A DNA stretch of 18,505 nt from Treponema sp. (GTDB lineage Bacteria > Spirochaetota > Spirochaetia > Treponematales > Breznakiellaceae), in NCBI GenBank assembly GCA_031268245.1, contig JAIRXN010000026.1:1-18505 (forward strand), in the 5' to 3' direction. The notes below the pieces were generated by a model. That model was not told where the DNA came from. It did not search any database and worked only from the letters and a program-made list of their open reading frames with translations. Below, one piece after another: positions 1 to 7,366 of this stretch (its first letter is position 1; every line of letters begins with the position of its first letter). The translations under genes were made by a program, and so were the position numbers.

Positions 1-311
1 TGGATGAACTTGCAAAACAGGGCTTCCGGGTGGAACGGAAACGGATCGAACTTATGGGAAGCAATTTCAAGAGTGTCGGAAAATACAAGGTCCTTATTAA
101 GCTTTATGAAAGCGCCGCAGCAGAAATCGGCGTCACCGTAGTAGGTCAGGAGATAAAAACGGAAAGTACTCCGGCTCCGGCCCGCCCCAGGAGAGGAAGA
201 AGGGAAGAGCCCCGGGAAGAAACGGCTTCTCCGCCGGCGGAAACTCCCGCCGAAGCCCAGCCCGCCCAAGTCCCGGCGGAAAACGTTCCTGCCGAAGAAG
301 CCCAGGCATAA
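1..311 (+). CDS. rplI: 50S ribosomal protein L9, C-terminal part (5' end outside window)
   Basis: The reading frame is open from base 3 and ends at TAA 309-311. L9 is a large-subunit protein that binds 23S rRNA through its N-terminal domain, which lies outside the window. What is visible is the end of the C-terminal domain, including GFRVERKRIEL and KSVGKYKVLIKLYESA, which fit the family pattern. About 50 residues rich in Pro, Ala and Glu follow (from base 159), with a short basic patch PRRGRREE. Typical L9 proteins stop near the start of this tail, so it is a low-complexity extension. dnaB follows 140 nt downstream on the same strand, the usual order for the rpsF-ssb-rpsR-rplI-dnaB cluster. 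The GTG at base 30 is not a true start because the L9 homology continues upstream of it. Confidence 0.88.
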   Translation, partial: DELAKQGFRVERKRIELMGSNFKSVGKYKVLIKLYESAAAEIGVTVVGQEIKTESTPAPARPRRGRREEPREETASPPAETPAEAQPAQVPAENVPAEEAQA

Positions 312-385
312 GCGGTCCGTGTGTCCCTTCGGGCCGCGAGCATAAGGAAATTGATAGTACGGCGCCGCCAGGAGGCGGCTTGTGC

Positions 386-412
386 ATGCGTCCCTTCGGG
401 CCGCGAGCGTAA
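386..412 (+). CDS. Possible 8-codon leader ORF (MRPFGPRA) upstream of dnaB
   Basis: ATG 386-388 opens eight codons ending at TAA 410-412. It has the same AGGAGG (370-375) and 10-nt spacing as dnaB, because it starts in the first repeat copy exactly where dnaB starts in the second. The same peptide frame, with GCA as last codon, recurs upstream and ends at TAA 343-345, but there it begins with GTG and lacks a Shine-Dalgarno. Translation is plausible from the signals but unproven. It may be a by-product of the repeat. Confidence 0.3.
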   Translation: MRPFGPRA

Positions 413-429
413 GGAAATGGTTATATAAC

Positions 430-454
430 GCCGCCAGGAGGCGGCTTGTGCATG
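430..454 (+). promoter_or_regulatory. dnaB ribosome binding site inside a hairpin
   Basis: The Shine-Dalgarno AGGAGG (436-441) lies in the loop and 3' arm of a perfect 6-bp stem (430-435 with 440-445, loop 436-439). It is 10 nt before ATG 452, which decides the dnaB start. The in-frame TTG at 446 is only 4 nt from the Shine-Dalgarno and is less likely. If the stem forms in mRNA it would partly mask the site; that effect is inferred. Confidence 0.6.
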
Positions 455-1807
455 CCGGATAAGGTACCGCCTCGTGACGATGAGGTAGAACGGGCAACCC
501 TGAGCGCCATGCTCATGGACTCGGGGGCAGTGGCCGCGGCCCTGCAGATCCTCGATCCCCTTGATTTTTCCTCAAAGAGGCATCAGTTAGTCTTTGAAGC
601 CATACGGGATCTCACCGACAAGGGCCTTACCGCAGACATTCTGTCGGTTACCGAATCCCTCAAACAGAAAGGCCGCCTGGAGGAATCCGGAGGGGCCGCC
701 TATGTGGCGGACCTTACCTCGGTGATCTCTTCGGGCGCCAACATTGAATTTTACGCAGAGGCCGTGGCAGGCTATTCTCTCAGGCGCGCCCTGCTCCGTG
801 TGGCGGGGGATCTGCGGCTCAAGGTTTTCGATGAATCCACCGAATCCCGGATCATTCTGGAAGAGGCCCAGCAGCGTATCCTGGAACTGAATGACAATCG
901 TCAGACTCTCCATTACCGGAGCACAAGACAGATCATTCCGGCGGCCATTGATATCATCGAAAAGCAGTACTATTCCAAAGAGGAGTATACGGGTATCCCT
1001 TCAGGTTTTAGAGGTCTCGATACCCTTACCTCAGGTTTCCATCCCCAGGAATTTATCATCATCGGCGCCCGGCCTTCCAGGGGGAAAACCGCCATTGCCC
1101 TCAACATGGCGGCCCATATTTCCATCCACCAAAAGATCCCCGCCGCGTTTTTTACCCTGGAAATGCCTGATGTAGCCCTGGTCCAGCGGCTCATTACCAG
1201 CGAAGCAAAGATCGATGCGGATAAAATACGAAAAAAGCTTCTCAAGGAAAATGAATTTGCAAAACTGGTGAATACGGCGGGAGATATCAGCGAGGCTCCC
1301 CTTTATATCGTTGATATGCCCAATATGAGGCTCCTCGATCTCCGCTCCCAGGCCCGGCGGCTCCGTGCCCAGCAGAAGGTTGAAATAATCTTTATTGACT
1401 ATCTGGGGCTTATCAGGCTGGATAACACCGCTACACCCAAGTGGGATCAGATTTCGGAAATTTCACGATCCCTCAAGAGTCTTTCGCGGGAACTGGATAT
1501 TCCCCTGGTTACCCTGGTGCAGCTCACCCGGGAAGCGGAAAAGGAACAGCCCAATCTTTCCACTATCCGGGATTCGGGCGCCATCGAACAGGATGCGGAT
1601 CTGGTCATGTTCCTCCAGTGGCCCGATGAGACGGCGGGTAAAAAAAAGGAAGAGCAAAAGCAGGAAACCTTCAAAACAGACGGGGTAGCGGTGAATTTGC
1701 TCCTCAGGAAAAACAGAAACGGCCCCACGGGGGATGTGGCCTTGACCTTCATGCGAAACTATACAAAATTTGAAAGCAGAGCCCGGGAAGAAAGTTATTC
1801 ACAGTGA
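452..1807 (+). CDS. dnaB: Replicative DNA helicase DnaB
   Basis: DnaB is the hexameric 5'-3' helicase that unwinds the replication fork and loads primase. The product has 451 residues, normal for the family. An N-terminal helical domain (about residues 5-105, starting PPRDDEVERATLSAML) is followed by a linker and a RecA-like ATPase domain (about 175-440). The Walker A motif GARPSRGKTA begins at residue 205. A Walker B-like segment reads VEIIFIDYLGLI, and the family motifs LVQLTREAE and RDSGAIEQDADLVMFLQ are present, as is the C-terminal RKNRNGPTGDV. A Lys/Glu-rich insertion (KKKEEQKQE) lies before RKNRNG. The start is ATG 452, supported by AGGAGG at 436-441. The next gene begins 11 nt after the stop, so the two are probably co-transcribed. 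Confidence 0.96.
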   Translation: MPDKVPPRDDEVERATLSAMLMDSGAVAAALQILDPLDFSSKRHQLVFEAIRDLTDKGLTADILSVTESLKQKGRLEESGGAAYVADLTSVISSGANIEFYAEAVAGYSLRRALLRVAGDLRLKVFDESTESRIILEEAQQRILELNDNRQTLHYRSTRQIIPAAIDIIEKQYYSKEEYTGIPSGFRGLDTLTSGFHPQEFIIIGARPSRGKTAIALNMAAHISIHQKIPAAFFTLEMPDVALVQRLITSEAKIDADKIRKKLLKENEFAKLVNTAGDISEAPLYIVDMPNMRLLDLRSQARRLRAQQKVEIIFIDYLGLIRLDNTATPKWDQISEISRSLKSLSRELDIPLVTLVQLTREAEKEQPNLSTIRDSGAIEQDADLVMFLQWPDETAGKKKEEQKQETFKTDGVAVNLLLRKNRNGPTGDVALTFMRNYTKFESRAREESYSQ

Positions 1808-1818
1808 CAGGAGGGAAT

Positions 1819-2115
1819 ATGGCCTTCAGAGATGAATATGAATTCGATCTACTAAAAAACGAAGCGGAAAACATGGTTCTTACCGAACTGGAAGAACAGC
1901 TTGCCTCATATCCGGAAGAGATCTGCCGCTGCAATGAATGCGTGGTGGATATGGCGGCCATTTCGCTTAACTCGGTACGGCCGCTCTACCGTTTCTCGCT
2001 GCTGGGTACCCTCTATGCAGCCCAGGCCATGAACGAAATGGATTACCGGATGGGCATAAAGGAGGCTGTTTCCAGGGCTATAGAAAAAGTCCGCAGGAAC
2101 CCGGCGCATGATTAG
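1819..2115 (+). CDS. ComFB-domain protein
   Basis: This 98-residue protein has the ComFB-family core: ICRCNECVVDMAAISLNSVRPLYRFS (shown in parts: cysteines 36, 38 and 41, then the helix VVDMAAISLNS and the RPLYRFS strand). It lacks a signal peptide and membrane segments, so it is cytoplasmic. ComFB was named in Bacillus subtilis, where it forms a dimer and binds zinc. Cyanobacterial members have been reported to bind cyclic dinucleotides. Whether this one does is not visible here. The start is ATG 1819 with AGGAGGG (1809-1815) just upstream; the in-frame GTG at 1804 overlaps the dnaB stop and lacks a ribosome binding site. It sits 11 nt after dnaB, and its stop overlaps that of the converging gene by 4 nt. 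Direct involvement in competence is not implied. Confidence 0.75.
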   Translation: MAFRDEYEFDLLKNEAENMVLTELEEQLASYPEEICRCNECVVDMAAISLNSVRPLYRFSLLGTLYAAQAMNEMDYRMGIKEAVSRAIEKVRRNPAHD

Positions 2116-4097
2116 AAAACGGGCTTTACGGGGCCCTTCAAAAAGCCGTGTTCCTTTACTTCCAGCAGCCACTCTTCGGTGTAGAGCTTGAAAACAGCCA
2201 ACAGCTTCCCGGTACGGCTGTCATGCCAGTAGATGCCGCCATCCGAATCCAGGGCAATAAAACAGCCTTTTCCGCCCGTTATGCGCCGGGGGATTCCTCC
2301 TGAATATTCAAAAGGTATCACTCCATTCTCTGTGTAGATTGAAGCGCCGTCTCCCCCCAGAGTGGATGCAAGTATGTCATCCGTTTCACAGATTGAAAAA
2401 AACAGATCTTCACCCTCATATTCGGCCAGGGGAACGGATTGCCGGGGATTGGAAAGATTCAGATGGACAATGGAACTGCCTCTGGGCCCTCCGTTTTCCG
2501 AAAAGGCCGCTCCGTATATGTTTCCCGAGGCGCCCGAATAGACCCGTCCGCCTACAGAAGCCGGATACTGCAGAGCTACTGTTTCTTCGGTTTTGAAATT
2601 GATAAGCAGGAAAGGACTGTTGCCCGAGACGGCGCTTCTCCCCAGGATGATGCTGTCTTCCGAAACAAAATCCGCATCCATGGCTCCCGCTGAAGAGAAG
2701 GAGAATACCTGTTCCGTATCATCTGAAAAAATCCTTCCCGTTCCCCCCGAATCCAGAAAAAGAATGTATCCGCCGCGGGAAGCGGCGGCAAACAGCGGCT
2801 GCCGCAATAAGAGCTTGTCAAATTTCCGTTCCCCGCCGTCCGGATCACGTATAACGGGCTGATCCCGGTTATTTTCCCCCTGCCAGAGGAGGAAGGAGCC
2901 TTTCCTTTCCCCATCCATGCCGCTTATCCGGGTGTAGGGAGTCGCGGTTTCCAGAGTGAATTTCATGCCGCCGTCCAGATCCCGGTAATCCAGGGGAATG
3001 ATCCCCATGCCGCTTCCGCTGAGGAAGGCAAGACTGTCCCCTGACACGGCAATCTCGCTAATTGAGACGTGGGAATTGGTCTTGAGAATGTGTGGAGGAG
3101 AAGGGGAGTTCACAAGCCAAATTTCTCCTTTCGCGCTGCCCAGAACAAGGCTTCTGTCATTGAGAACCAGGGCGCTTGAGAATTTTCCGCTTGGAGGAAG
3201 CTGCTGTCTCCTCCGGATCTCGAGCCTGCCCGATGTACCCAGATTGAACTGACTGAGAATGCCCCGTTCGGTGTCCAGAGAATAAAATTCATCTGCGCCG
3301 GCCGCGGAGGAAGACTGAGTCCCATTTATGAGGATGCCGCGTCTTTCTCCCCGCTCGCGGGCCAGTACGGCCCCCGAAACCAGATCTATAAGCACCAGGG
3401 AAGAGGCGTCAAAACCCGCCAGATAGCGGTTGTTCCCGAAGATAAGGGTATTTACAAGATTGGAAGGCGCCTGAAAATTGCCTGTTTCGGTTCCTTCCGT
3501 AAGATCCCAGTAGGACAGGGAACCTGATGTCGTATAGACCAATATGCTCCGCTCCGAACGTCCGGTAGCGGCGAGGCTTATGTTCCCGCTTAAATTTTCG
3601 GGGGAGAGGAGGATCTCGCCGGTTTCAGGATGAATGAACATGAGTCCCGCATTCCCCGCCCTGACGGCAATAAGGAAGTTCCCTCCTGCCGAATAGTTGA
3701 TATAGCTGACCGGGTCGGGGAAATGCCGGCTAAAGAGCCGTTTTTTCTGCTGATAATCCCATGCGGAGATTCGGTAAAACCCAACCCCGTCGCTTTCGGC
3801 AATGGTTATCTGGCTTTTTCCGGGCCGTTTTTCGGCGCCGGAAATATGGTAGGGGCTAATCTGAAAACGGTCCAGGGCATTGCGGCCTCCCAGATCCCAG
3901 AGCCCCAGGTAACCGTCTTCCCCAACGCTTATCAGGGCATCCCCGTCGAGGATCAGTTTCGTTACACTGTCCCTGTGTCCGGCAGGAAGGGGCGCTTCCC
4001 CGTTCCAGGCAATGCCTGTTTGAGCCGTGGAACAGGGCGAGGCAAGGAACATGGTGACGATCGCCACGCCGGTGCAGAAAAGATCTCTGCATTTCAT
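2112..4097 (-). CDS. Exported WD40-like beta-propeller protein, function unknown
   Basis: This 661-residue protein begins with a signal peptide (residues 1 to about 26): basic MKCR, a hydrophobic stretch GVAIVTMFLAS, then a likely signal peptidase I site after STA. The SPC sequence near the end is a poor lipobox. The rest is a long run of short beta-rich repeats with propeller-like motifs such as YLGLWDLGG, LSYWDLTEG, GEIWLVN and GGIYWHDSRTGKLLAVF. This fits one or two WD40/YVTN-like propellers in the periplasm. No catalytic motif is visible. Its ATG is 1 nt beyond the stop of the CpXC gene, so both are probably translated from one mRNA. The two are the tail of the run that starts with rseP. 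Similar large WD40-like exported proteins are common in treponemes, but I cannot assign a role. The gene ends 4 nt inside the converging ComFB gene. Confidence 0.65.
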   Translation of the reverse strand: MKCRDLFCTGVAIVTMFLASPCSTAQTGIAWNGEAPLPAGHRDSVTKLILDGDALISVGEDGYLGLWDLGGRNALDRFQISPYHISGAEKRPGKSQITIAESDGVGFYRISAWDYQQKKRLFSRHFPDPVSYINYSAGGNFLIAVRAGNAGLMFIHPETGEILLSPENLSGNISLAATGRSERSILVYTTSGSLSYWDLTEGTETGNFQAPSNLVNTLIFGNNRYLAGFDASSLVLIDLVSGAVLARERGERRGILINGTQSSSAAGADEFYSLDTERGILSQFNLGTSGRLEIRRRQQLPPSGKFSSALVLNDRSLVLGSAKGEIWLVNSPSPPHILKTNSHVSISEIAVSGDSLAFLSGSGMGIIPLDYRDLDGGMKFTLETATPYTRISGMDGERKGSFLLWQGENNRDQPVIRDPDGGERKFDKLLLRQPLFAAASRGGYILFLDSGGTGRIFSDDTEQVFSFSSAGAMDADFVSEDSIILGRSAVSGNSPFLLINFKTEETVALQYPASVGGRVYSGASGNIYGAAFSENGGPRGSSIVHLNLSNPRQSVPLAEYEGEDLFFSICETDDILASTLGGDGASIYTENGVIPFEYSGGIPRRITGGKGCFIALDSDGGIYWHDSRTGKLLAVFKLYTEEWLLEVKEHGFLKGPVKPVF

Positions 4098-4098
4098 G

Positions 4099-4731
4099 TC
4101 AGTCTTCCGTTTTGAACTGACCGGGAAGATCCGGCCGAATGGTGTTTTGTACGGAAAGGTAGGTTTTTACCCTCAGACCCCTGTATAGTTCAGCCTTGGG
4201 ATGCATTTTGTAATCGCTGCAGGTTTTTTCATAGACTTCCACCGGTATCCGGCTTATTCCGTATTCGCCTTCCCGGATTCCGCTTATATGAAATTCCAGC
4301 CCGGCCGCGGAAGAGTTGTCGTAGCTTACTACAGGCTCCTTGCCGGGGTAGCTTTCATCGGCCTTAAGGAGAAGGAAGTATTTGAGAACCTCCACCGCCA
4401 GAGGTTCAAGCCCGTCTCTGATTATTGCAATCCGTTCAATCATTTCCGGAAAACCGATAACCGTCTCGGTGTCTTCAGGATTTTCCTGCCGCCTGTAAAA
4501 TAAACCGCGATCCAGTTCCGGCAGAACCTCCAGGCGGAGCTTTTTTGAGGGCCAGAGCACCGTGATGGGGAATTCGGGCTTATGCAGTTTACCGCACGCA
4601 GGACAGGTAAAATTCATGAAAGAACCATCCATCATCTCATCAATGAGGGAAGGCTCGGCGTCGAGATCCGGTTCTTCAGGAAATTCTACAAGAAAAGATT
4701 TATCACAAAAGCAGGGGATCTTCTGTTTCAT
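4099..4731 (-). CDS. CpXC-domain protein
   Basis: This 210-residue protein has an N-terminal cysteine pair (C7 and C9 in IPCFCDKSF) and a second pair (C43 and C46 in FTCPACGKLHKP), typical of the CpXC domain and probably a zinc-binding knuckle. The remainder (about 60-210) is a mixed alpha/beta region without known motifs. No signal peptide or membrane segment is seen, so it is probably cytoplasmic. The start is ATG 4729-4731 with AAGGAG just upstream. It lies 9 nt after rseP and 1 nt before the exported propeller gene, so the three probably form one transcript. CpXC proteins have no established biochemical function; family assignment rests on the cysteine pattern and is moderately sure. Confidence 0.6.
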   Translation of the reverse strand: MKQKIPCFCDKSFLVEFPEEPDLDAEPSLIDEMMDGSFMNFTCPACGKLHKPEFPITVLWPSKKLRLEVLPELDRGLFYRRQENPEDTETVIGFPEMIERIAIIRDGLEPLAVEVLKYFLLLKADESYPGKEPVVSYDNSSAAGLEFHISGIREGEYGISRIPVEVYEKTCSDYKMHPKAELYRGLRVKTYLSVQNTIRPDLPGQFKTED

Positions 4732-4740
4732 GATTTCTCC

Positions 4741-6099
4741 TTATCTATTGGACAGAAACACAATGTCGCCGAAAAGAGCAAAGGCCATAAGGGAGAATAT
4801 CAGTACCACCCCGACGGTTTGGAACACACCCACAAGCTTGGGATGCAGCGGTTTATGGAGAAGGGCTTCAAAGATAAAAAGCAGGATCATGCCGCCGTCC
4901 AGAATGGGCAGAGGCAGAAGATTCATGATACAGAGAGCCACGGAGATGAGGGAGAGGAAGTTGATCATCGACCTTAAGCCCGCGCCTATACTCTCTCCAA
5001 AGCCTTCGGCGGCAATATCGCCCACCATGTAGGTTATCCGTACCGGCCCTGAAACCGCTTTGGTCAGATCTATGCCCCGGAAGAGGAGGCCCAGGCTGCG
5101 CAGGTAGAGGGTCAGGGTTTTCCAGGCTTCCTTTACGCCCTTGAACAGAGCCTGGTGGAAGGGCAGCGCAGGTGTCTTGTACTCGATAAAGGCAAAGCCG
5201 ATACCCAGATCCGCCTCCCCCTGATCGGTGTAAATGGGTACCATGCCGGTCTTTTTTTCATTTCCGTTCCGCTCAAACACCAACTCCAGAAGATCCGGTT
5301 TTGTTTCCAGCGCCCGGTACATATCCATGCTGTTCCGTACGGTTTCTCCGTTGGCGGTGAGTATACGGTCTCCCTTTTCAAGACCCGCAGCGGCTGCGGC
5401 GCTTCCCGGCGCTACCTCTTCGATAACAGGCTCGTTCCAGAAATAGACACCTATACGGCCTGCGCCGGTGCTCTTCTCCAGGCTCGGCCGTACCGGAATT
5501 TCAAGGATGCCGCCGTCCCTTTCCACGGTAAGGTTGAGATTTTTTTCAGGGTTTATGGCTACCATTTCCTGAATATTGTGGTAGTAGGGGGTCTCGTTTC
5601 CGTCAATGGCGACGATCCGGTCTCCGCTTTTTAAACCGGCTTCATCGGCGGGATAAAGATCCTCTCCCCGTATATCCGAGGCGAGTATGATCCGGTTTCC
5701 CAGCGTGCGGACTTCTATGCCGGCGCCCCAGACGATGGAAAGCATAAGGACTGCAAGGAGAAGATTGAAAAAAGGGCCTGCAAAACAAACCAGTATACGC
5801 TGAAAGGGATTTGCCCCGAAAAAGGTTCCCTTAATAGGTTTAACTTCCTTCCGCCTGTTCTCCCATGCCTCCTGGAACTCGTTTTCTCCCCGCATCTTGC
5901 AGTAACCGCCTATGGGAAACATTCCCAGCCGGTATTCCACATTCCCTACTTTCCGTTTGAGCAGGGGTTTCCCCCAGCCGATGGAAAACGCTTCGACATC
6001 TATACCGACAAGCCGTGCGGCAAGAAAATGCCCCAATTCATGAACAAAAACCACTATTCCCAGGCCTATAAGCCCCAAAAGTATCTTAAATAACAACAT
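4741..6099 (-). CDS. rseP: RIP metalloprotease RseP (site-2 protease)
   Basis: RseP cuts membrane-embedded substrates within the bilayer, classically anti-sigma factors and leftover signal peptides. The product has 452 residues. The zinc motif HELGH is at residues 20-24 in the first membrane helix. The second helix carries GPFFN (109-112). Two PDZ domains follow (about 135-205 and 222-295; AGLKSGDRIVAIDG and AGLEKGDRILTANG). The third zinc ligand is D401 in the LPILDGG motif of the C-terminal membrane region. The family is therefore complete and probably active. The start ATG 6097-6099 has GAGGGA upstream. It is separated from dxr by 127 nt containing two inverted repeats, so it may have its own promoter. 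It leads into the CpXC and propeller genes. Confidence 0.95.
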   Translation of the reverse strand: MLLFKILLGLIGLGIVVFVHELGHFLAARLVGIDVEAFSIGWGKPLLKRKVGNVEYRLGMFPIGGYCKMRGENEFQEAWENRRKEVKPIKGTFFGANPFQRILVCFAGPFFNLLLAVLMLSIVWGAGIEVRTLGNRIILASDIRGEDLYPADEAGLKSGDRIVAIDGNETPYYHNIQEMVAINPEKNLNLTVERDGGILEIPVRPSLEKSTGAGRIGVYFWNEPVIEEVAPGSAAAAAGLEKGDRILTANGETVRNSMDMYRALETKPDLLELVFERNGNEKKTGMVPIYTDQGEADLGIGFAFIEYKTPALPFHQALFKGVKEAWKTLTLYLRSLGLLFRGIDLTKAVSGPVRITYMVGDIAAEGFGESIGAGLRSMINFLSLISVALCIMNLLPLPILDGGMILLFIFEALLHKPLHPKLVGVFQTVGVVLIFSLMAFALFGDIVFLSNR

Positions 6100-6226
6100 T
6101 AAATCCCTCTAAAATTGACATCGTAAGATGAACTTGTTCCGAAACCGCCTGGCCCCGGAACAGCCCCGAATATATCCAAAACCCGGGTAACGCTGATTAA
6201 ATGACGCTAATCAGCGCTTCCCTAGG
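6100..6226 (-). other. dxr-rseP intergenic region with two inverted repeats
   Basis: A perfect 9-bp inverted repeat CGCTGATTA/TAATCAGCG (6191-6199 and 6208-6216) with an 8-nt loop lies just after the dxr stop. A second, TGTTCCG/CGGAACA (6135-6141 and 6156-6162), has a 14-nt loop. Between them is the 8-bp palindrome ACCCGGGT (6181-6188). No strong T-run follows the first stem on the minus strand (only TTTT after the palindrome), so it is not a clear terminator. A -10-like TATATT lies at 6174-6169 on the minus strand, but no good -35 is seen. Processing, partial termination or mRNA stabilisation are all possible. Confidence 0.55.
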
Positions 6227-7357
6227 TCAGTTTTGGAACCGCTCCCGTATATATGCATTGGCAAGCCCTCTTGCCTGGGCGTCTCCCTCAAAAACCAGTT
6301 CCAGACTTGTCAGCTCTCTGTCCCATTCCCTCTCTACAACATAACGGACTACGGGGTATATATCAAGAAAGCCTATACGGCCTTCAAGAAAAGCTGCTAC
6401 AGCCGCTTCGTTTGCCGCATTATAGGCAGAGGGGTAGAGCCCTCCCAGGCTGCTTGTCTTGAAGGCCAAAGGCAGCATGGGAAAACGCTCAGGGTCAGGC
6501 ATGCCAAAGTCCAGGTGAAGATCCTCAAAATCAAGCTTCCCGAAAGGGGAGGGGGGCATTGCGGGCCGGAAAAGAGCCTCCGTGATGGGCAGCCTCATGT
6601 CCGGATTGGAAAGCTGGGCATACACGGCCCCGTCCTTCAGGCGGATCATCGAATGAACCACACTCTGGGGATGGATCACAACCTCTATCATTTCCGGCGG
6701 AACCGCAAAAAGTCTCACCGCTTCGATTACCTCAAGACCCTTGTTTGCAAGAGTAGCCGAATCTATGCTGATCTTCGGCCCCATCTTCCAGGTAGGATGG
6801 GCAAGGGCTTCGGCGGCACGTATCTTTTTCATCTCGTCCAGGGAAGCGTTTCTGAAAGGGCCGCCCGAGGCGGTTAGCAGCACCTTCTCAAGCTTTTCCA
6901 CGCCGTGCGCCTGTATAAGACAGAAGATAGCCGAATGTTCCGAATCAACCGGCAGAATACGGGCTCCCTTCTTTTCCGCAAGCTCAAGAACAAGCGGCCC
7001 TGCCATGACCACCGTTTCTTTGTTTGCCAGAGCCAGATCCATCCCCGCTTCCAGGGCCCATACGGAAGGGTAAAGCCCTGCGGAACCGGCGATTCCGTTC
7101 ACCGCAATATCCGCGCCGCAGGAGGAGATCGCCTTACGGAGACCTTCCCTGCCCGCAAACGGGATAGCGGCGCCGGTATTTTCACGGCCGGTAAGGACAA
7201 GAAGAGCGCCGGGAAATTCCTCTCCGAGTTTTACCAGTTCTTCTTCATTGAAGTGGGAAGAAAAAAGCACCGGTTCCAGGCAAGACTTCCTGATAACGTC
7301 AAGCGTATTTCTTCCTATGGAACCTGTTGCGCCGAAAACGGCGACCCGCTTTTTCAT
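6227..7357 (-). CDS. dxr: 1-deoxy-D-xylulose 5-phosphate reductoisomerase
   Basis: Dxr converts DXP to 2-C-methyl-D-erythritol 4-phosphate with NADPH, the first committed step of the MEP isoprenoid pathway; it is the target of fosmidomycin. The product has 376 residues. The NADPH-binding motif is GATGSIG (9-15). NKE is at 112-114. Metal ligands are D138 and E140 in PVDSEHSA and E209 in NKGLEVIEA. ASGGPF (163-168), the mobile loop HPTWKMG (187-193) and HPQSVVHSM (229-237) are intact, as is NAANEA near the C-terminus. The start ATG 7355-7357 is 9 nt after cdsA and has no strong Shine-Dalgarno, so translation may be coupled to cdsA. Its product feeds the polyprenyl chain made by the nearby uppS gene. 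Confidence 0.96.
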   Translation of the reverse strand: MKKRVAVFGATGSIGRNTLDVIRKSCLEPVLFSSHFNEEELVKLGEEFPGALLVLTGRENTGAAIPFAGREGLRKAISSCGADIAVNGIAGSAGLYPSVWALEAGMDLALANKETVVMAGPLVLELAEKKGARILPVDSEHSAIFCLIQAHGVEKLEKVLLTASGGPFRNASLDEMKKIRAAEALAHPTWKMGPKISIDSATLANKGLEVIEAVRLFAVPPEMIEVVIHPQSVVHSMIRLKDGAVYAQLSNPDMRLPITEALFRPAMPPSPFGKLDFEDLHLDFGMPDPERFPMLPLAFKTSSLGGLYPSAYNAANEAAVAAFLEGRIGFLDIYPVVRYVVEREWDRELTSLELVFEGDAQARGLANAYIRERFQN

Positions 7358-7366
7358 TGCGCCGGT

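Larger units (their letters stand above)
323..455 (+). repeat. Two-copy tandem repeat with hairpins ahead of dnaB
   Basis: Copy 1 is 323-389 and copy 2 is 390-455. Each has a 28-nt box (323-350 and 390-417, one mismatch), a non-conserved core of 13 or 12 nt, and an identical 26-nt box (364-389 and 430-455). The 26-nt box carries the perfect inverted repeat GCCGCC-AGGA-GGCGGC, followed by an ATG. At the copy junction a second hairpin can form (388-394 with 398-404, one mismatch, loop TTC). Conserved boxes around a variable core suggest a dispersed repeat rather than a recent simple duplication. Copies elsewhere in the genome cannot be seen from here. Confidence 0.85.

Noticed and set aside
30..311. 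GTG 30 as start of a separate small gene
   Set aside because: The L9 frame and homology continue upstream to the window edge.
2120..2148. Stem near the end of the propeller gene as a two-way terminator
   Set aside because: Pairing is short with a bulge, and no T-run follows on either strand.
3630..4115. 161-codon plus-strand ORF opposite the propeller gene
   Set aside because: It is a shadow frame with no ribosome binding site and no recognisable protein features; the minus frame has a signal peptide and fits the operon.
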